Source: Myotis daubentonii (lineage: Eukaryota > Chordata > Mammalia > Chiroptera > Vespertilionidae). From it: a stretch of DNA of 64,000 nt. Both the position numbers and the translations under genes were made by a program. This document shows, piece after piece, positions 1 to 10,940 of the stretch. A model generated the notes under the pieces. The model made no database searches and had not been told where the DNA came from. It saw only the letters and a program-made list of their open reading frames with translations. The stretch is taken from the NCBI RefSeq assembly GCF_963259705.1, contig NC_081847.1, positions 94,095,464-94,159,463 of the forward strand, written 5' to 3'. Position 1 is the first letter of the stretch; each line of letters begins with the position of its first letter.

Positions 1-422
1 TGTCGTTTCTCCCAGGGTCGCTCTCTGCTGGAGACTCTGGTCTCTGGTGTGTGTTTCCCGCCTGCATCTGCGTCCCACCCGTCAGGAGGGAGTTCTCATT
101 AGAGAGGCGGCGCTCTGATTCAGATGGGGAGGATTTCCTCCTGGGGGGCCAGCCAGGAAGGCCCCTCCCCACCCCCTGGGCTGGTGAGGTAGGAAGAGGG
201 GGTGGAAATAAGAGAGCACCTCGTTTTGGGGGAGGGTAGGCCTGGGAGACCCAGTGGGGGAGGAGGGCTGCCCTGGTGCTTCAGTCTCGGGGATGTGTGG
301 GGTGGTGCTGGCGACAAAGACAACTTGGGGCTCCGCTCTGCCGGCGCGTGGGGTGTGGGCTCCAGCTGCTGACCTGAATGGCCCCTATGCCCTCGGCTGG
401 GGATGCCAGCATCCCCTTAGGG
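1..422. other. GC-rich spacer, no gene seen
   Basis: GC-rich DNA with several short overlapping open frames on both strands. None carries a recognisable domain and no splice or promoter arrangement can be argued. It ends at the SPIN insertion. Confidence 0.5.
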
Positions 423-634
423 CAGCGGTTCTCAACCTTCTGGCCCTTTAAACACAGTTCCTCATGTGGTGACCCAACCATACCATTATTTCCGTGGCTA
501 CTTCATCACTGTCATGTTGCTACTGTGATGAATCGTCATGTAGATATCTGATATGCAGGATGGTCTTAAGTGACCCCTGGGAAAGGGTCGTTCGACCGCC
601 AAAGGAGTCGCGACCCACAGGTTGAGAACCGCTG
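423..634 (-). mobile_element. SPIN-type hAT element, short deletion derivative
   Basis: Read on the minus strand it begins CAGCGGTTCTCAACCTGTGG, followed by GGTCGCGAC, and ends GGTTGAGAACCGCTG, the inverted termini of SPIN hAT transposons. It is 212 bp and lacks the central A/T-rich block present in the copy at 27976. It belongs to the same short subtype as the copies at 35731 and 42810. The flanking octamers (CCTTAGGG and CCTGAGTG) are a degraded 8-bp target duplication. It has no coding capacity and would have needed a transposase from elsewhere. Confidence 0.9.
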
Positions 635-1116
635 CCTGAGTGTGAGAGGGAGGCGTTCCCTCACGCTTTGTCCACTTGGTGACAAGTGTCCAGGCAGCAT
701 CGACGACGGGAGGAGGAAAGGCTCCGGCCCCCCCAATGCCTTCCGCCTGCGTAAGAGTGTGTCTCTGCGGCCCCGTCACCCAGAGAAGCGTTGCCGAGGC
801 CTCCCGGGCACGGGCACCGCTCGGTGCTGGAAGCCAGACGGCGGCCCCTCCCCGCCGGGAGGACAGACGGCCGTGCGCACCGAGGGTCGCGGTCCAGCCG
901 GACACGCTGAGAGATGTGTGCACGGGGGGTGGGGGTGGGGCTTCCCAGCTGCAGGCGCTCCCCAGCTGTGTTGGATTTTTTTTTTGGATGAGGGATTTTT
1001 GCAAGAGAACCATAGAGATATAGACTTGACAGGTTGATTTCAGCGAGAGCCTGAACCAGTGCCTAGAATTTCCTATCGCGGACTCCTTGTCCTATGAAGT
1101 AATTGAAGTGTTTATT
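635..1116. other. GC-rich spacer, no gene seen
   Basis: Several overlapping open frames on both strands, none with recognisable protein features. Short T and G homopolymers lie near 930-985. Confidence 0.45.
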
Positions 1117-1124
1117 GCTTAGGC

Positions 1125-1349
1125 CCGTGGTTGGCAAACCGCGGCTTATGAGCCACATGCGGCTCTTTGGCCCCTTGAGTGTGGCTCTTCCACAAAATAC
1201 CATGTGTGGGTGCGCATGTACAGTACGATTGAAACTTCGTGGCCCATGCGCAGAAGTCGTATTTTGTGGAGGAGCCACACTCAGGGGGCCAAAGAGCCGC
1301 ATGTGGCTCGAGAGCCGCGGTTTGCTGAGCCGCAGTTTGCCGACCACTG
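1125..1349. mobile_element. Fold-back hAT MITE with perfect 8-bp target duplication
   Basis: The termini match the GTGGTTGGCAAAC / GTTTGCCGACCAC type. The two halves are inverted copies of each other: the GAGCCACATGCGGCTCTTTG block returns as its complement on the far side. Identical octamers GCTTAGGC flank the element at 1117-1124 and 1350-1357, the hallmark of hAT insertion. It is 225 bp and noncoding. A sister copy lies at 16771. Confidence 0.88.
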
Positions 1350-1357
1350 GCTTAGGC

Positions 1358-2305
1358 AATGTCAGTTTTCGGTAGCTTTCCACCACGTTCTTTGCCAGTT
1401 TTTGCATTAAAGCACGCCAATGAAAAAGCTAAAATTCTGCATTGTTTTGGCTGTGATTACCATTCTTTTTCACTTAATTTATGTAAAGAGAAAAAGAGAT
1501 GGTTTTCTAACTTCAGAAAAAATGTCCTTTTTTTTTTCTTTTTCTTCCCTCCCTCCCTCCATTTCTTCTTTGCTCTTTGAATTATTTAAAATAATGTCAA
1601 TAAAGTAAAAGCCAGTGGGTTTAATATTACCTTGTTGAATTAATTTATATTCATTTTCAGCTAACAAATGAACAGTGAGTAAAGTTTCCTATAATAAGCA
1701 AATAAGCATAGTTATTAACCTCAAGGTTATGAAATGAAATATCACTTATAAACCAGAACCTCGCAGGAGAACTCCTTGAATATGGCCGACCCAGGGTTCA
1801 AGTCTGCAGCGATGAGACGGGGCTTACGCAGAAAGACGATAAGAAAGCCTTCACTTCAACTCGGGTGACATTTATGTCCTTAGTGTGAGTTGCGAATACC
1901 CTGCATTACTTATCTTCATCTGAGCTTTCACCGTGGGCACCTGAGTTTTAAATATCCTGCCGCTTCCCCCTTATCTTCATCGTAAACTGTGCAAGGCTCG
2001 CGCAGCGATTTGTGTTCGCAATATTCTCTCGCTCTCCTGCTGCTAGAAGCTGGGATCCCTATTTTAACTTGAGTTGGATTGAGACTCTGGTTAGGAAGTT
2101 GGGCTTATACATTCTACGGGTCACAGGTCGTCATCTTTTTCTCAGCGACTTGCAAGGGAACGTCATGTGTGAACACATTAGCCCTTTGTCATGTGTGCTG
2201 CAAACATTTTGCTCTATGTGCTGTGTGTATGTTGAGCCTGCAATAATTTTTGCTTTAGAGAATTTTTATGTTGTCAGATGAACAATCTTCTGATGTTATC
2301 GTTTC
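1358..2305. other. AT-rich spacer, no gene seen
   Basis: AT-rich DNA with a short CCCT/TTTC tract near 1530-1565. No recognisable gene or RNA. Some of it may be older LINE sequence that I cannot assign. Confidence 0.4.
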
Positions 2306-2775
2306 TGGCTTTTTCCTAGTAGATATGGTTAAAGAGACTTCCTTCCCACCAGGATTATAAAAGCAATGAATACATTTTCTTCTATTATTGTCATGGCTTC
2401 AGAGGTAACTTTATAATCTTTGATTCATCTGGAACTTATTGTGGCATAAAAATAAGTTAGGAGTATAGGCATATTTATTTGGGAAATAGGTAGTCTACTA
2501 TTTCGATAAAATTTACTGGGTTTATCTTTCTCTACTCCTTCGGTGCCACCGTAACCCCACACTCATTTTCACACCTGGTTCCACCTGTGGAATTTATATT
2601 CGATGTCACGCATCTGTCCAGCTGGGTACTGGCGCCACCCTCTCACTGTAACGGCGACTACGGCTTTAAGGGCATATGATAATTGGTAGGACAAGCTCTC
2701 CCATGTAATCCTACCCTTCAAGGGATGTCTTGGCCCTTCTCGCATCATGTTCTTTCAGGTTGTATGAACAGTGCT
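2306..2775 (-). mobile_element. L1M-like LINE fragment
   Basis: The stretch 'AATCTTTGATTCATCTGGAA' near 2415-2435, and the later GGTAGGACAAGCTCTCCC and TCTTGGCCCTTCTCGCA motifs, match the antisense of the distal ORF2/3' part of old mammalian L1. The order of motifs is preserved. The sequence is strongly diverged and has no usable reading frame. Confidence 0.55.
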
Positions 2776-4010
2776 TACCTAGAGAAGAGGCATAAAACGA
2801 ATAAAAATAAAAGAGAGAAAAATAGCGTGTACTACAGCAGGCATTAAAAAGTTAATTAATCGGTAATTTCCAGGAAAACAAACTGCAAAACCCCACGCGC
2901 TTGCATAACCAAGCCAAACCCCAGGACACGTGGGCTGAGGCTGGGCAGGCTCCCGCCTTCCACCTCACCGCACGCCGAGGCCGCCCTGGTGCCGGGCCAG
3001 CGCCCACCGCCCAGCCTGTCCCCTCCCACGGCGAACGCAGCTCGTGACGAAGCGCCCCAGAATGTCGGTGACGCTTTCATGGCTGTTGCTCACGACGTAG
3101 TGGGGAGACATGCTTTCCTTCCCGTCTCTGGCTCCCGCCTCACGCAGTGCTTTGCTGGATGCGCCCTGGTTCACACCGCCCTTCCATGTCGCGGGTCCTG
3201 CCCGGGACGGTTCATGACGCGAAGGCCCGCGTCACCTACAGCTCAGCCCCTTCTCAAAGCGGGTTCCAGCACAGAGACCCTGCGGGCTGCTCTGCAAAAA
3301 AAAAAAAGGTTCCCTGGGCAAAGGAGTTTGGGAAACAAGAGGTGAGATGGACATGTGCATTCAGACATATCTATTTGCAGTGCGAAGGGACTTAGAAAAC
3401 TGCCAAGTCCTCTAATAAAGGCCTCCCTAGACCTGCCCCCGTGTTTTCCAAACTTATTTGACCAGGGAAGGTATGTTCCCTCTGGACACAACTGGGACGT
3501 GCTGAGCCACCAGAGTGGCCCAGGCACCGGCTGCGGGGGGGGGGGGGTGCAGAGCCCCGAACACCTCCCAGACCTCTGGCTTGGATGAGTGCACGTTAGT
3601 GTTGTCACTGAGTGGGGTCGAGAACAGACACGGGGGGCCATGCCAGACCCACTGCGTGTCGGAGCCTCTGGAGGGTTGCGTGGAGATGGTCAGCGAGGGG
3701 CGCGCCGGCCGGGGCCCAGGCGGGAGGTCAGCCCCGAGGAGCGGTGGTGCCACGCGTGCTCTGGATTCCAGAGTGCTGTCTGAAAGGCCCATGGAAAGTG
3801 CACGGATGTTCCCTGAAGGGTCAGCAGTACATCACTGACACTCGCCATGGAGCCTCAGTTGCTTGCTTTCCGGTAAAGCACAGATCAGCCCCTTAGGGAT
3901 GGAAAGGAGAACTGATGGGTTTTGAGGGGAGGGCCAGCGAAGAAGCAGTCTGAAGTGGTGATTTCCAACCTTTAGAGGAAATCTTTTACTTACTTCTGTG
4001 AATCCTCACC
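2776..4010. other. GC-rich spacer with A10 and G13 homopolymers
   Basis: Overlapping open frames on both strands without recognisable domains. An A-run lies at about 3296-3308 and a G-run at about 3535-3547. A decayed repeat may underlie parts of it. No gene is supported. Confidence 0.4.
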
Positions 4011-4015
4011 CGCGG

Positions 4016-4244
4016 ATATTTTTCCATTGATTTTAGGGAGAGTGGAAGAGAGAGGGAAAACAGACAGAAACATCGATGTGAGAGAAACACATCGATGGGT
4101 TGCCTCCTGCATGTGCCCCGACCAGGGCCTGGGCTTGGGAGGAGCCTGCAACCCAGGTACGTGTGCCCTTGACCGGAATCAAACCCGGGACCCTGCGGTC
4201 CACAGGCCGACGCTCTGTCCACTGAGCCTAATCAGCCAGGGCTG
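4016..4244 (-). mobile_element. Ves SINE (tRNA-derived)
   Basis: On the minus strand it starts CAGCCCTGGCTGATTAGGCT and carries a pol III B-box-like GGTTTGATTCCGG. It continues with the CAAGGGCA and CAGGAGGCA segments and ends in an A/T-rich tail. This is the Ves SINE of vespertilionid bats. The head is mildly diverged (GATTAGGCTCAGTGGACAGAG). Confidence 0.93.
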
Positions 4245-6620
4245 GGCCTCTCTTTAATGCTAATTTTTTTCAAACCTTTCCACTGTCCGCACATTCTAGG
4301 CTTACTATTCTTGGATTGAGAAACTATGTCCCGACCGAAACTCGAGTGAATGACCTCGGAGAGGAAGGGGTGCGCCCTGAGGGAGCAGTGAGTTTGCTCA
4401 GCTCGCTGCCCGCAGCGCTCACAGGGACTCCGAGCCCGGACCCCTGCTTCCAGACCCTTGGACTCGGGCAGACACCGCGCTCCCACCCTACGGGCTCGTG
4501 ACAAAGTGGAACCAGAAGCCGCGGGGTGGGGTGGGGGGAGAGGCCGGCACGATTTGTAGGTCCAGCGTCTGGCATCTTTCCAGCCTGGGACCATTTTAGC
4601 CAAAACCGCGCTCTCTGCCTGGCTCCCCGTCACTAACCAGGCGGCTTCCCAGGAGCTCCCTGCCTCCGTGGCCTTAACTATCACAAGGGGCGACAGCGGT
4701 AGCTCTTCTCGCCTCCTCGGCCCAGGAGCAGGTCAGGAAGAGAAATGGCTGTGAAGCCAGAGGAGGGGAAAGTGCTCTGAGACGCGGGTTTCATGGCTGC
4801 ATTTTAATGTGGCTCTCCGCTGGGGCCCCTGAAGGGAGCAGCCCCCCGGGAAGGGGGGCAGTCATCAGGCTCGCCCTCGGGTGGCTCCATTTAACCTGGC
4901 GCTCAAGTTGATTAGCGTATTGTCTGGAGATTGCAGGAACTTCAAGCTCTGCTCCAGCTTTCCCCTTTTGATATAATTTTAATGAGATTTCCCCCTTTCT
5001 TCTATTGCATGGCAGGCGACCGCGAGAATAAATATAAAGAAGTTTTTAAAAATGCAGGAAACAGGAGGGCCGGGGAGATGGAAAGCGCAGGGGGTCCGGT
5101 GGGGGACGGGCGGAAGGCTGTTCTCAGATCCGCACGGGTCTCCTGATGGCTTTGCAATTCCTGGGGGCACGTCCTCATGTGCCAGGCGCTCGGCAAGATA
5201 AGAGAGGACGCCGACCAAGGCTGCTGCGAGAAACGTCTATTTAAAGAGTTTAAAAAGTGCCACATTCCCTACAAGAAGCTCCCGCTCTGGCCCAGGCCTC
5301 CAGGAGTTTCCTCTGTGTTGTACAAGCCAGGCGAGTCCAGCCTCTCCCCACACGAGGGCCTCTAGCATGTTTCTCTCGTGTGCGATGATTGGAGGGGCGT
5401 GGTTTCCATGCGGCCCATCAGGTAACACGTAAAGCCATTGTTCCTGAATTGAGGTTGTTATTCTGAATTAATCGAGGCGACCTTCGCGAATGCTAGTAAC
5501 TGTCACTGACCAGCATGTCACTGGCTGGGGAGGGTTGGTTCGTTTTCCTTTCCCGGGAAGGAGTGTGTGTGTGTGTGTGTGTGTGCACGCGTGCACACAT
5601 GTGCGCATGTGTGTATGTTGAAGTGGGGGGGAAGAGTGGGGTCACTCGTTAAGGCCAGTAGCTTGGAGGAGTTAGGCTAGACTTTGAACCCCAGTCTGAG
5701 TCTTAGTCAAGCTCTTCCCTGTACCAAGTTGACTCAGAGGTGGCACAAGTTCCTACTCGTGTTTCCACTCCGAAGGGGCTGCCTGGGGCTGGGCGCAGGG
5801 AGCCGATCGCTGAGAGTCGAGGCAGGAGAGGCTGGGCGAGCGCGTCCCATAGGCAGTGCCTGTGCCTTCCCTCGGTGAGGAGCCCTCCTGCACCGCTTCC
5901 CCATTCACTGCCCGAGGCTTCTTTCGGGGCAAGTCCTGGGGCTCGGGGGGAAGGAGGAGAAGCAGAACGTGTGAGCACAGAGAGAACGCCCTCGGGCCTG
6001 GACATCCGAGATGGGAAGGTAGGGTCCCCAGTGACCTGGGAAGCCCCCAACCCCCTCCAACGTTCCATAAATCCTCTCATCGCCTGCTGGTTAGCGGTTT
6101 ATTCGTGCACAGGAGTGAGTCTATTTGGGGTGGAACCTTCCAGGAACTGAGTGGAGTCCCTTTTGCTGAAGCAGGACAGCCTGTCCCTGGGAGGAAGGCG
6201 CTGTGTTCCCGTGAACTGGGGAGCTACCGCTGCTGTAAGGACAGCCGCTGGCCCTAGCAGGACAGGAACAGCCTGGGTAGAGTGTGGCCAAAGGAGTGGG
6301 CAAAGGCTGCCCCTGCAGACGCCATCGGGACACCAGGGGGCACATCCCTGGCGTGGGGGAGTCAGATCACGGACGACTCATGGCCAGGGGTGTGGGCATG
6401 ACGTTCACCAGGTCACTGTCTGCTTTTCTCATTATTTAGGAAGAACTGTAGGGCTTTCTCTCCGGAAAGAAATGACTCTGACGTGACTAACTCTGCTCTG
6501 CCGAGTTTTCTCACTGTTCACTGAGCCGCTCACGGCTGCCAGCACCGGCCCCGTTGTCAGCTCACATCCTCAGAGTGTTCGGTACAAAGAGGCCGGCTCC
6601 CCTGGCTCCAGGCGCCAGCC
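4245..6620. other. GC-rich spacer with a GT microsatellite, no gene seen
   Basis: Alternating GC-rich and AT-rich DNA. A short AT-rich part near 4900-5050 (TTTTGATATAATTTTAATGAG) lies in otherwise GC-rich sequence and could be conserved noncoding DNA, but I cannot show this. Open frames overlap on both strands and have no domains. Confidence 0.4.
5563..5620. repeat. (GT)n microsatellite
   Basis: About eleven GT units followed by imperfect purine/pyrimidine alternation (GCACGCGTGCACACATGTGC), a potential Z-DNA-forming tract. Confidence 0.9.
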
Positions 6621-6624
6621 CAGC

Positions 6625-6785
6625 GGCTCGGTCCTGACTGTACATGAGAATCCCCGGAGGGACTATTAGCAGCGCCGATGGCTGGGCTCTGCCCGCAGGG
6701 AAGCTGGTTTAATTGGTCGAGCTGGGACCCTCGCCCTGGAATTTTCCAACGGCTCCCGAGGGTCGTCAGGAGCAGCCGGGACGGA
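6625..6785 (+). mobile_element. MER5A-like hAT-Charlie relic
   Basis: The order 'TACATGAGAATCCCCGGAGG', 'CCGATGGCTGGGC', 'TTTAATTGGTCGAGCTGGGA', 'CGGCTCCCGAGGG' follows the MER5A consensus as I know it (ATTAGAATCACCTGG, CCGATGCC, TTAATTGGTCTGGGGTGGGA, GCTCCCCAGG). It is old and diverged, and no target duplication is discernible. Confidence 0.6.
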
Positions 6786-6789
6786 AGGG

Positions 6790-8210
6790 CTGCTCGGATG
6801 GTTGACTCATCCTGCATGCCCGCCAGCTCCCCCGGCTCCGGGCTGTGCCAGCGCTCGGGTGGCGCCGTGTGCATTCGAGGGAGCTGCCCTCTGCCAATGT
6901 GCGCCACTCCGGCGGGCACAGCCCCGTGGGCACAGGGCTCGGGGAGCAGGGCCCAGTCCGGTCTCAGGTCCCTGGAGCCTCCTGGTTTGGTTCTGTTGCT
7001 CCTCAGGGTCCCTCCTGGCCTGGGCCTCGGGCAGTGGCACCCGGTAAAGACGTTCAGGAGAAACGTCTGCAACGGGAGTCTGGAAGCTCGACCGATCTCC
7101 TCAATCGAACTCACGAAAAGGTTTAAAACAACCACTTGACGTCTCTGAAACTGTCCCAAGGGCACGCAGCCCACAGAGACATGTTGATTTTAGAAAAGCT
7201 ACGTCTCTGTCAGAACAAGGAGTTGTGGCATTTGAGCCCCAGCCCATGCGTCCCTTTTGCACTCAGCTCAGTGTGATGGACGCCCAGCTCCGTCCTGCTG
7301 GGAGCTGGGTGCCCCCTGGCAGCGTCGCCCTGAGCACCTGCGGGCTCCCTGCTCTCCCGCTGTCCTTGCTGGCAGGCGAGCCTCAGACACTGGCTCCTGG
7401 AGCCTGGTCCCCGGGCTGTAAAGCATAGGGACCGATGGGAGAGGCCCTGGTGGCCGGCTGGCCGACGCCACCGCTGGGACCCGGGGAGCCCCGCACCCAC
7501 CCCAGGTGGTCAGTGAGGGCGCCGTTCCCTGGTCTGCCCAGCTGGCGAGTCGCCCGCAGGGGCCGAGCCTTCCCAGCTGAGGCCGAGAGCCGCGGAGCAG
7601 AGACAGAAGCCTCTGCTGCGTGCGTACAGCGGATGGTCTTGGTTTGCCCCGGAGTCGGAGGGGCTGCTACGCGGTAGGTCACCCGAGTGGCTCCGGTGGC
7701 GATGGGACTGTTTTCCATAAGCGAGTGGCACCTTCCTGGCCTCCTGGATGAGGAGAGCAGGTCCCGGGCCTGGTCACGCAGGGCAGCCTGGTCCACAGAA
7801 CTCCCTGGCGGGCTTCTCCGTGGTTCTGTTCCCCTCTGCAGCATGTGAGTCACAGCGCAAGCCCTGGGCTCCTCAGTGCGACCGAAGATCTGAAGGAAGA
7901 AAACGTGCTTTTAATTATTTGCAAAACATCGCTATTTGGCTGGAAAGCATTACTGCAGAACTCGTCTCATTTTTGTCCCCGTAAGAGGTGCATCATATAC
8001 AGTACCGGCTGGCAAACCAGGAAACCTGGGCTGGAGTCTGGCTGCAGGACTCTGGACCCGCCATTTCAATCCCGCAGCCTCGGGAATGTTCTAAAACCCC
8101 AAGGCTCCTGACTGGGCAGTTGTCAGAACCCTCCCAGGGCTAACATTCGAGATGACTCCTGAAGGCCCGGTAGCTTCTAAGTTTTCCTGCCTTTTGGACA
8201 GAATTTGGCA
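6790..8210. other. GC-rich spacer, no gene seen
   Basis: Very GC-rich with many long overlapping frames on both strands. The longest reaches about 200 codons but is low-complexity in composition and has no domain. I see no coherent exon. Confidence 0.4.
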
Positions 8211-8214
8211 CCGT

Positions 8215-8391
8215 CTTCCGGTATTTAGCAGACCCTTGGGCCCAGGAGTTTCACTGGTACACACCTAGCCAAGAGGAGGCTTGCGTATGTTCTCGAGGTA
8301 GTTCAAGGTGTTTGTGATTGTTTGACATCAGAAAATGTTAGAAGCAACCTAAATCCATAGGGCAGCGATTCAATAAGCAATGACACATCTT
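8215..8391 (+). mobile_element. L1M-like fragment, left part
   Basis: The string 'AGAAGCAACCTAAATCCATA' and neighbouring AATAAGCAATGACACATC recall the common L1M 3' segment (GGAAACAACCTAAATGTCCATC). Its continuation resumes after the RPL23 pseudogene at 8907, so one old LINE fragment was split by the retrocopy. Confidence 0.5.
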
Positions 8392-8893
8392 GTTTGTTTG
8401 TTTGTTTTCATGTCACCAGTTTTTAATGGGCTTTTCCTTTACAAAAACACCTGACCATCATGCCACGCGGCCAGCACTGGATGCAATCCTGGGCCACAGT
8501 CTGCACACTCCTCTGCAGCTGGTCCTGTGGTGGCAGAGCCTTTCATTTCCCCTTTATTGTTTACTAGGGCCCCTGCATTATCTTCGAAATAAAGAAACAC
8601 GCCATCTTTTCTGCGGTGTGACTCTCGTCCTCGAATTACCGGCGCTGGATGCACCTTCTTTCTGAGCTCTGGTTTGCCTTCTTTGACTGTGGCATCACCA
8701 TGTCACCCACACTGGCAGCCGGAAGCCTGTTCCGTCGTCCCTTCATCCCCAAATATACAGATTTTTGGCTCCTGTGTGGTCAGCACAGGTGATCACGGCT
8801 CCGACCGGAAGACCCAGGGAAATCCAGAATTTCGCCCCGGAGGACCCGCCACGTCCTCTCTTCGCGACATCTTGGGCCCCCGAAAAGGATCGC
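8392..8893 (-). pseudogene. RPL23: Processed pseudogene of ribosomal protein L23 (uL14)
   Basis: Read on the minus strand, the sequence aligns without introns to RPL23 mRNA, which encodes a 140-residue protein of the large ribosomal subunit. The start ATG is at 8870-8868 and the ancestral stop TGA at 8460-8458. This gives a coding-equivalent of 413 nt against the expected 423, so there are net deletions. Recognisable peptide pieces are [16 protein letters not shown] and [10 protein letters not shown]. One base is missing just after ECAD, which shifts the last residues, and the central part is also frameshifted. A 5' UTR-like stretch, CCATTAAAAA in the 3' UTR and a degenerate A-rich tail (AAAC repeats) are present. 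Matching 12-bp target duplications (ATGACACATCTT) at 8380-8391 and 8895-8906 show L1-mediated insertion. It is not expected to make a functional protein. Confidence 0.95.
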
Positions 8894-8906
8894 GATGACA
8901 CATCTT

Positions 8907-9110
8907 ATCGTCAATGGCACATGATGGTGACCCCAGGACGAGAGAGGCCTGTAGGCCCCAGTGAGGAAATGTTGTCAACACCGAACGTTAAGCGAAGGAG
9001 CCATGGGCAGAGCGGCTCACACAGGAGGATCCTGTTTTTGTGCAAAACCCCAGGCTGCTGCTTTGGTCCTTACAACGGCTTGGGAGACGGCACAGCGCAG
9101 GTTGCAAGCT
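8907..9110 (+). mobile_element. L1M-like fragment, right part
   Basis: This continues the fragment at 8215. 'CGTTAAGCGAAGGAGCCA' and 'GGATCCTGTTTTTGTGCAAA' correspond to the old L1M motifs TTAAGTGAAAAAAGCA and GATCCCATTTTTGTAAAA. It is separated from its left half only by the RPL23 retrocopy. Confidence 0.5.
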
Positions 9111-9440
9111 GGGTTCTTGGCCTTTGATCACGTTCTAGGGAACCTGAAACGCTCGTTTTCAGCAAAGTGCTCCAGTTTCAGCCTTATTTCAGAGGAGGGG
9201 ATGCTCACGGCCTCTTTGTGTTTTGGGGACAGTGGGGTAGACGGGGAGGTGGAATAGAAGCGTGTCCTCAGTTTAGGCATTTCGGTGCCATTTAAAATGT
9301 TTACCGAGTGTATTCATGTATAATTAAATACATACATACAAGTTTGTCATCTGCTGTGAATTTGACTGCTACTTTCTGAAACCAACGTTTTGGGTTCAGA
9401 AAAAAAGAATTTGTAAACATCTGTGAAGTCCCTATTTTTT
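9111..9440. other. Spacer, no gene seen
   Basis: Mixed composition turning AT-rich after 9290 with a TACA/TACATA stretch. Nothing recognisable. Confidence 0.4.
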
Positions 9441-9650
9441 TAAAACATATTTTTATTGATTTCAGAGAGGAAGGGAGAGGGAGAAAGAGTTAGAAACATC
9501 AACGATGAGAGAGAATCATGGATCGGCTGTCTCCTGCATGCCCTCTACTGGGGATCAAGCTCGAAACCCGGCATGTGTCCTGGGAAATGGAACCCAGGAC
9601 CTCCTGGGTCACAGGTCGATGCTCAACCACTGAGCCACGCCGGCCGGGCT
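9441..9650 (-). mobile_element. Ves SINE
   Basis: On the minus strand it runs AGCCCGGCCGGCGTGGCTCA, then TGGTTGAGCATCGACCTG, and ends in the CTTCCTCTCTGAAATCAATA region. The B-box region is degenerate. Flanks CTATTTTTTTAAAA and CTATATATTTTAAAA form an imperfect target duplication. Confidence 0.92.
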
Positions 9651-9665
9651 CTATATATTTTAAAA

Positions 9666-10487
9666 GTAAGTTGGGAGATGGGGAACTCATCTACATTGTC
9701 TGTTGATGATAAGAAGGAAATACACGTGACACACAGTTCGCACTTCCCCTGCCTGCCACTGGCTGTAAGCCTTCAAGGTGTGAGCCCTAAGAGTTGCGGG
9801 CCAGGTAGAAGGCAGGAGCAATCGGGGTGACGCTCTGTCTGCTGTTTAATTAAACTGTAATATGAAGCAAAACAAATTAAACATCGGCGCTACTGCAAGT
9901 GCCACCGAGTGTGGACAGGGATGCTTTAACGTGATGGCTTCCCGAGGATATTTTAAGTGGACAAAGGGAAAATGTGCCAACCTCGCCGCTCACGTCCTTC
10001 CTTGAAAGCACTCCTGTGCGGCACCCGTGGAAGCAGTGCTGTCGGAGGCGGAGAGGGTTTAATCAAGAGCAGAGAAGCCAGAGGGGGCAAAAGGAAGGAA
10101 ACGTAAAGGCCGCTCTCAGCGGGCTCCCGGGCCTTATATTTCAGTCCGTTATAAAAGTGTCTGTAATGCGTTATATTCATGTGTTAAACATTTAAAGTAG
10201 AGAATATATTTTGTTACCTTCCCTTGGTTTCAGTCAACAAAAACATGTGGCCTTATGAGTGAATCTAACTGTCCGTACAACGCCTTGACCTACTTTCCTC
10301 TCCGCCTGCTGGCAAGGACCCATCGGGCTGGTGTTTGTCTTGGTTCTGATATCCAGCACTTGCCCCTGGTACCCACTAGGGGTCATGCTGTCTCCACGGG
10401 GAAGTGCCGAGTGGGCGGGGGCGTTGCTACTGTGGTGGGTGCAGGAAGATGCCTTTGCACTGCGTTCCTCCACGTTACTGTCTAGAG
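9666..10487. other. Spacer, no gene seen
   Basis: Mixed composition. No repeat, RNA or exon that I can support. Confidence 0.4.
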
Positions 10488-10732
10488 CAGTTCCCAACCA
10501 TTTTCGGCCACGCCCCCCAAGCACCTCTAACATCCTGATGCCCACCCCCCTGTAACATACAATTCTTATTCAAAAAGTGAGCTCCTATTCACACGGAGGA
10601 AGCCTAAAAGGCCATGAACTTGGTCTAAACAAGCTTCCAGAGAACATGGCATCCACAAAAGAGAAAAATAAAAGAACGAAAAGACAGTTGAAATACTGAG
10701 GAAGACATCACTAAGAAAGTGTTAAAAAATAA
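10488..10732 (+). mobile_element. hAT-like element, left end plus unassigned body
   Basis: It begins CAGTTCCCAACCATTTTCGG after the octamer GTCTAGAG, like the CAGTGGTTCCCAACC ends of hAT elements. GGCCACGCCCCCCAAGC and CACACGGAGGAAGCC follow. No matching right terminus or second octamer is visible, so the element is truncated or the right edge is disrupted by the Helitron that starts at 10733. Confidence 0.4.
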
Positions 10733-10940
10733 TCTATAATTATAAAAGCCTAAGTGACCGTTCGACCTGTCGACTGAACAGCTGGTCGACCAGTCGCTAT
10801 GACGTGCACTGACCACCAGGGGGCGGACGTTCAATGCCTGGTGATCAGTGTGCTCCCACAGCCAACCTCCCGCTAACCACCCGTGGTTCCTTCCCCCGGC
10901 TGGCCGGCCCTGATTGGCCTTGATTGGGACTGGGTGAGAT
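10733..10940 (+). mobile_element. HeliBat-type nonautonomous Helitron, 5' part
   Basis: It begins TCTATAATTATAAAAGCCTA, the HeliBat 5' terminus (TC followed by the ATAAAAGCCTAAG motif). The typical tandem GACC/GTCGACC tract, GTCGCTATGACG and CTGACCACCAGGGGGC follow. The CCGGCCCTGATTGGCC interior segment is also present. The 3' hairpin and CTAG end are missing, so the copy is truncated, probably somewhere between 10940 and 11060. Confidence 0.85.

Noticed and set aside
6557..7174. 205-codon minus-strand frame
   Set aside because: It runs through the MER5A relic and GC-rich DNA, has no domain, and overlaps plus-strand frames of similar length.
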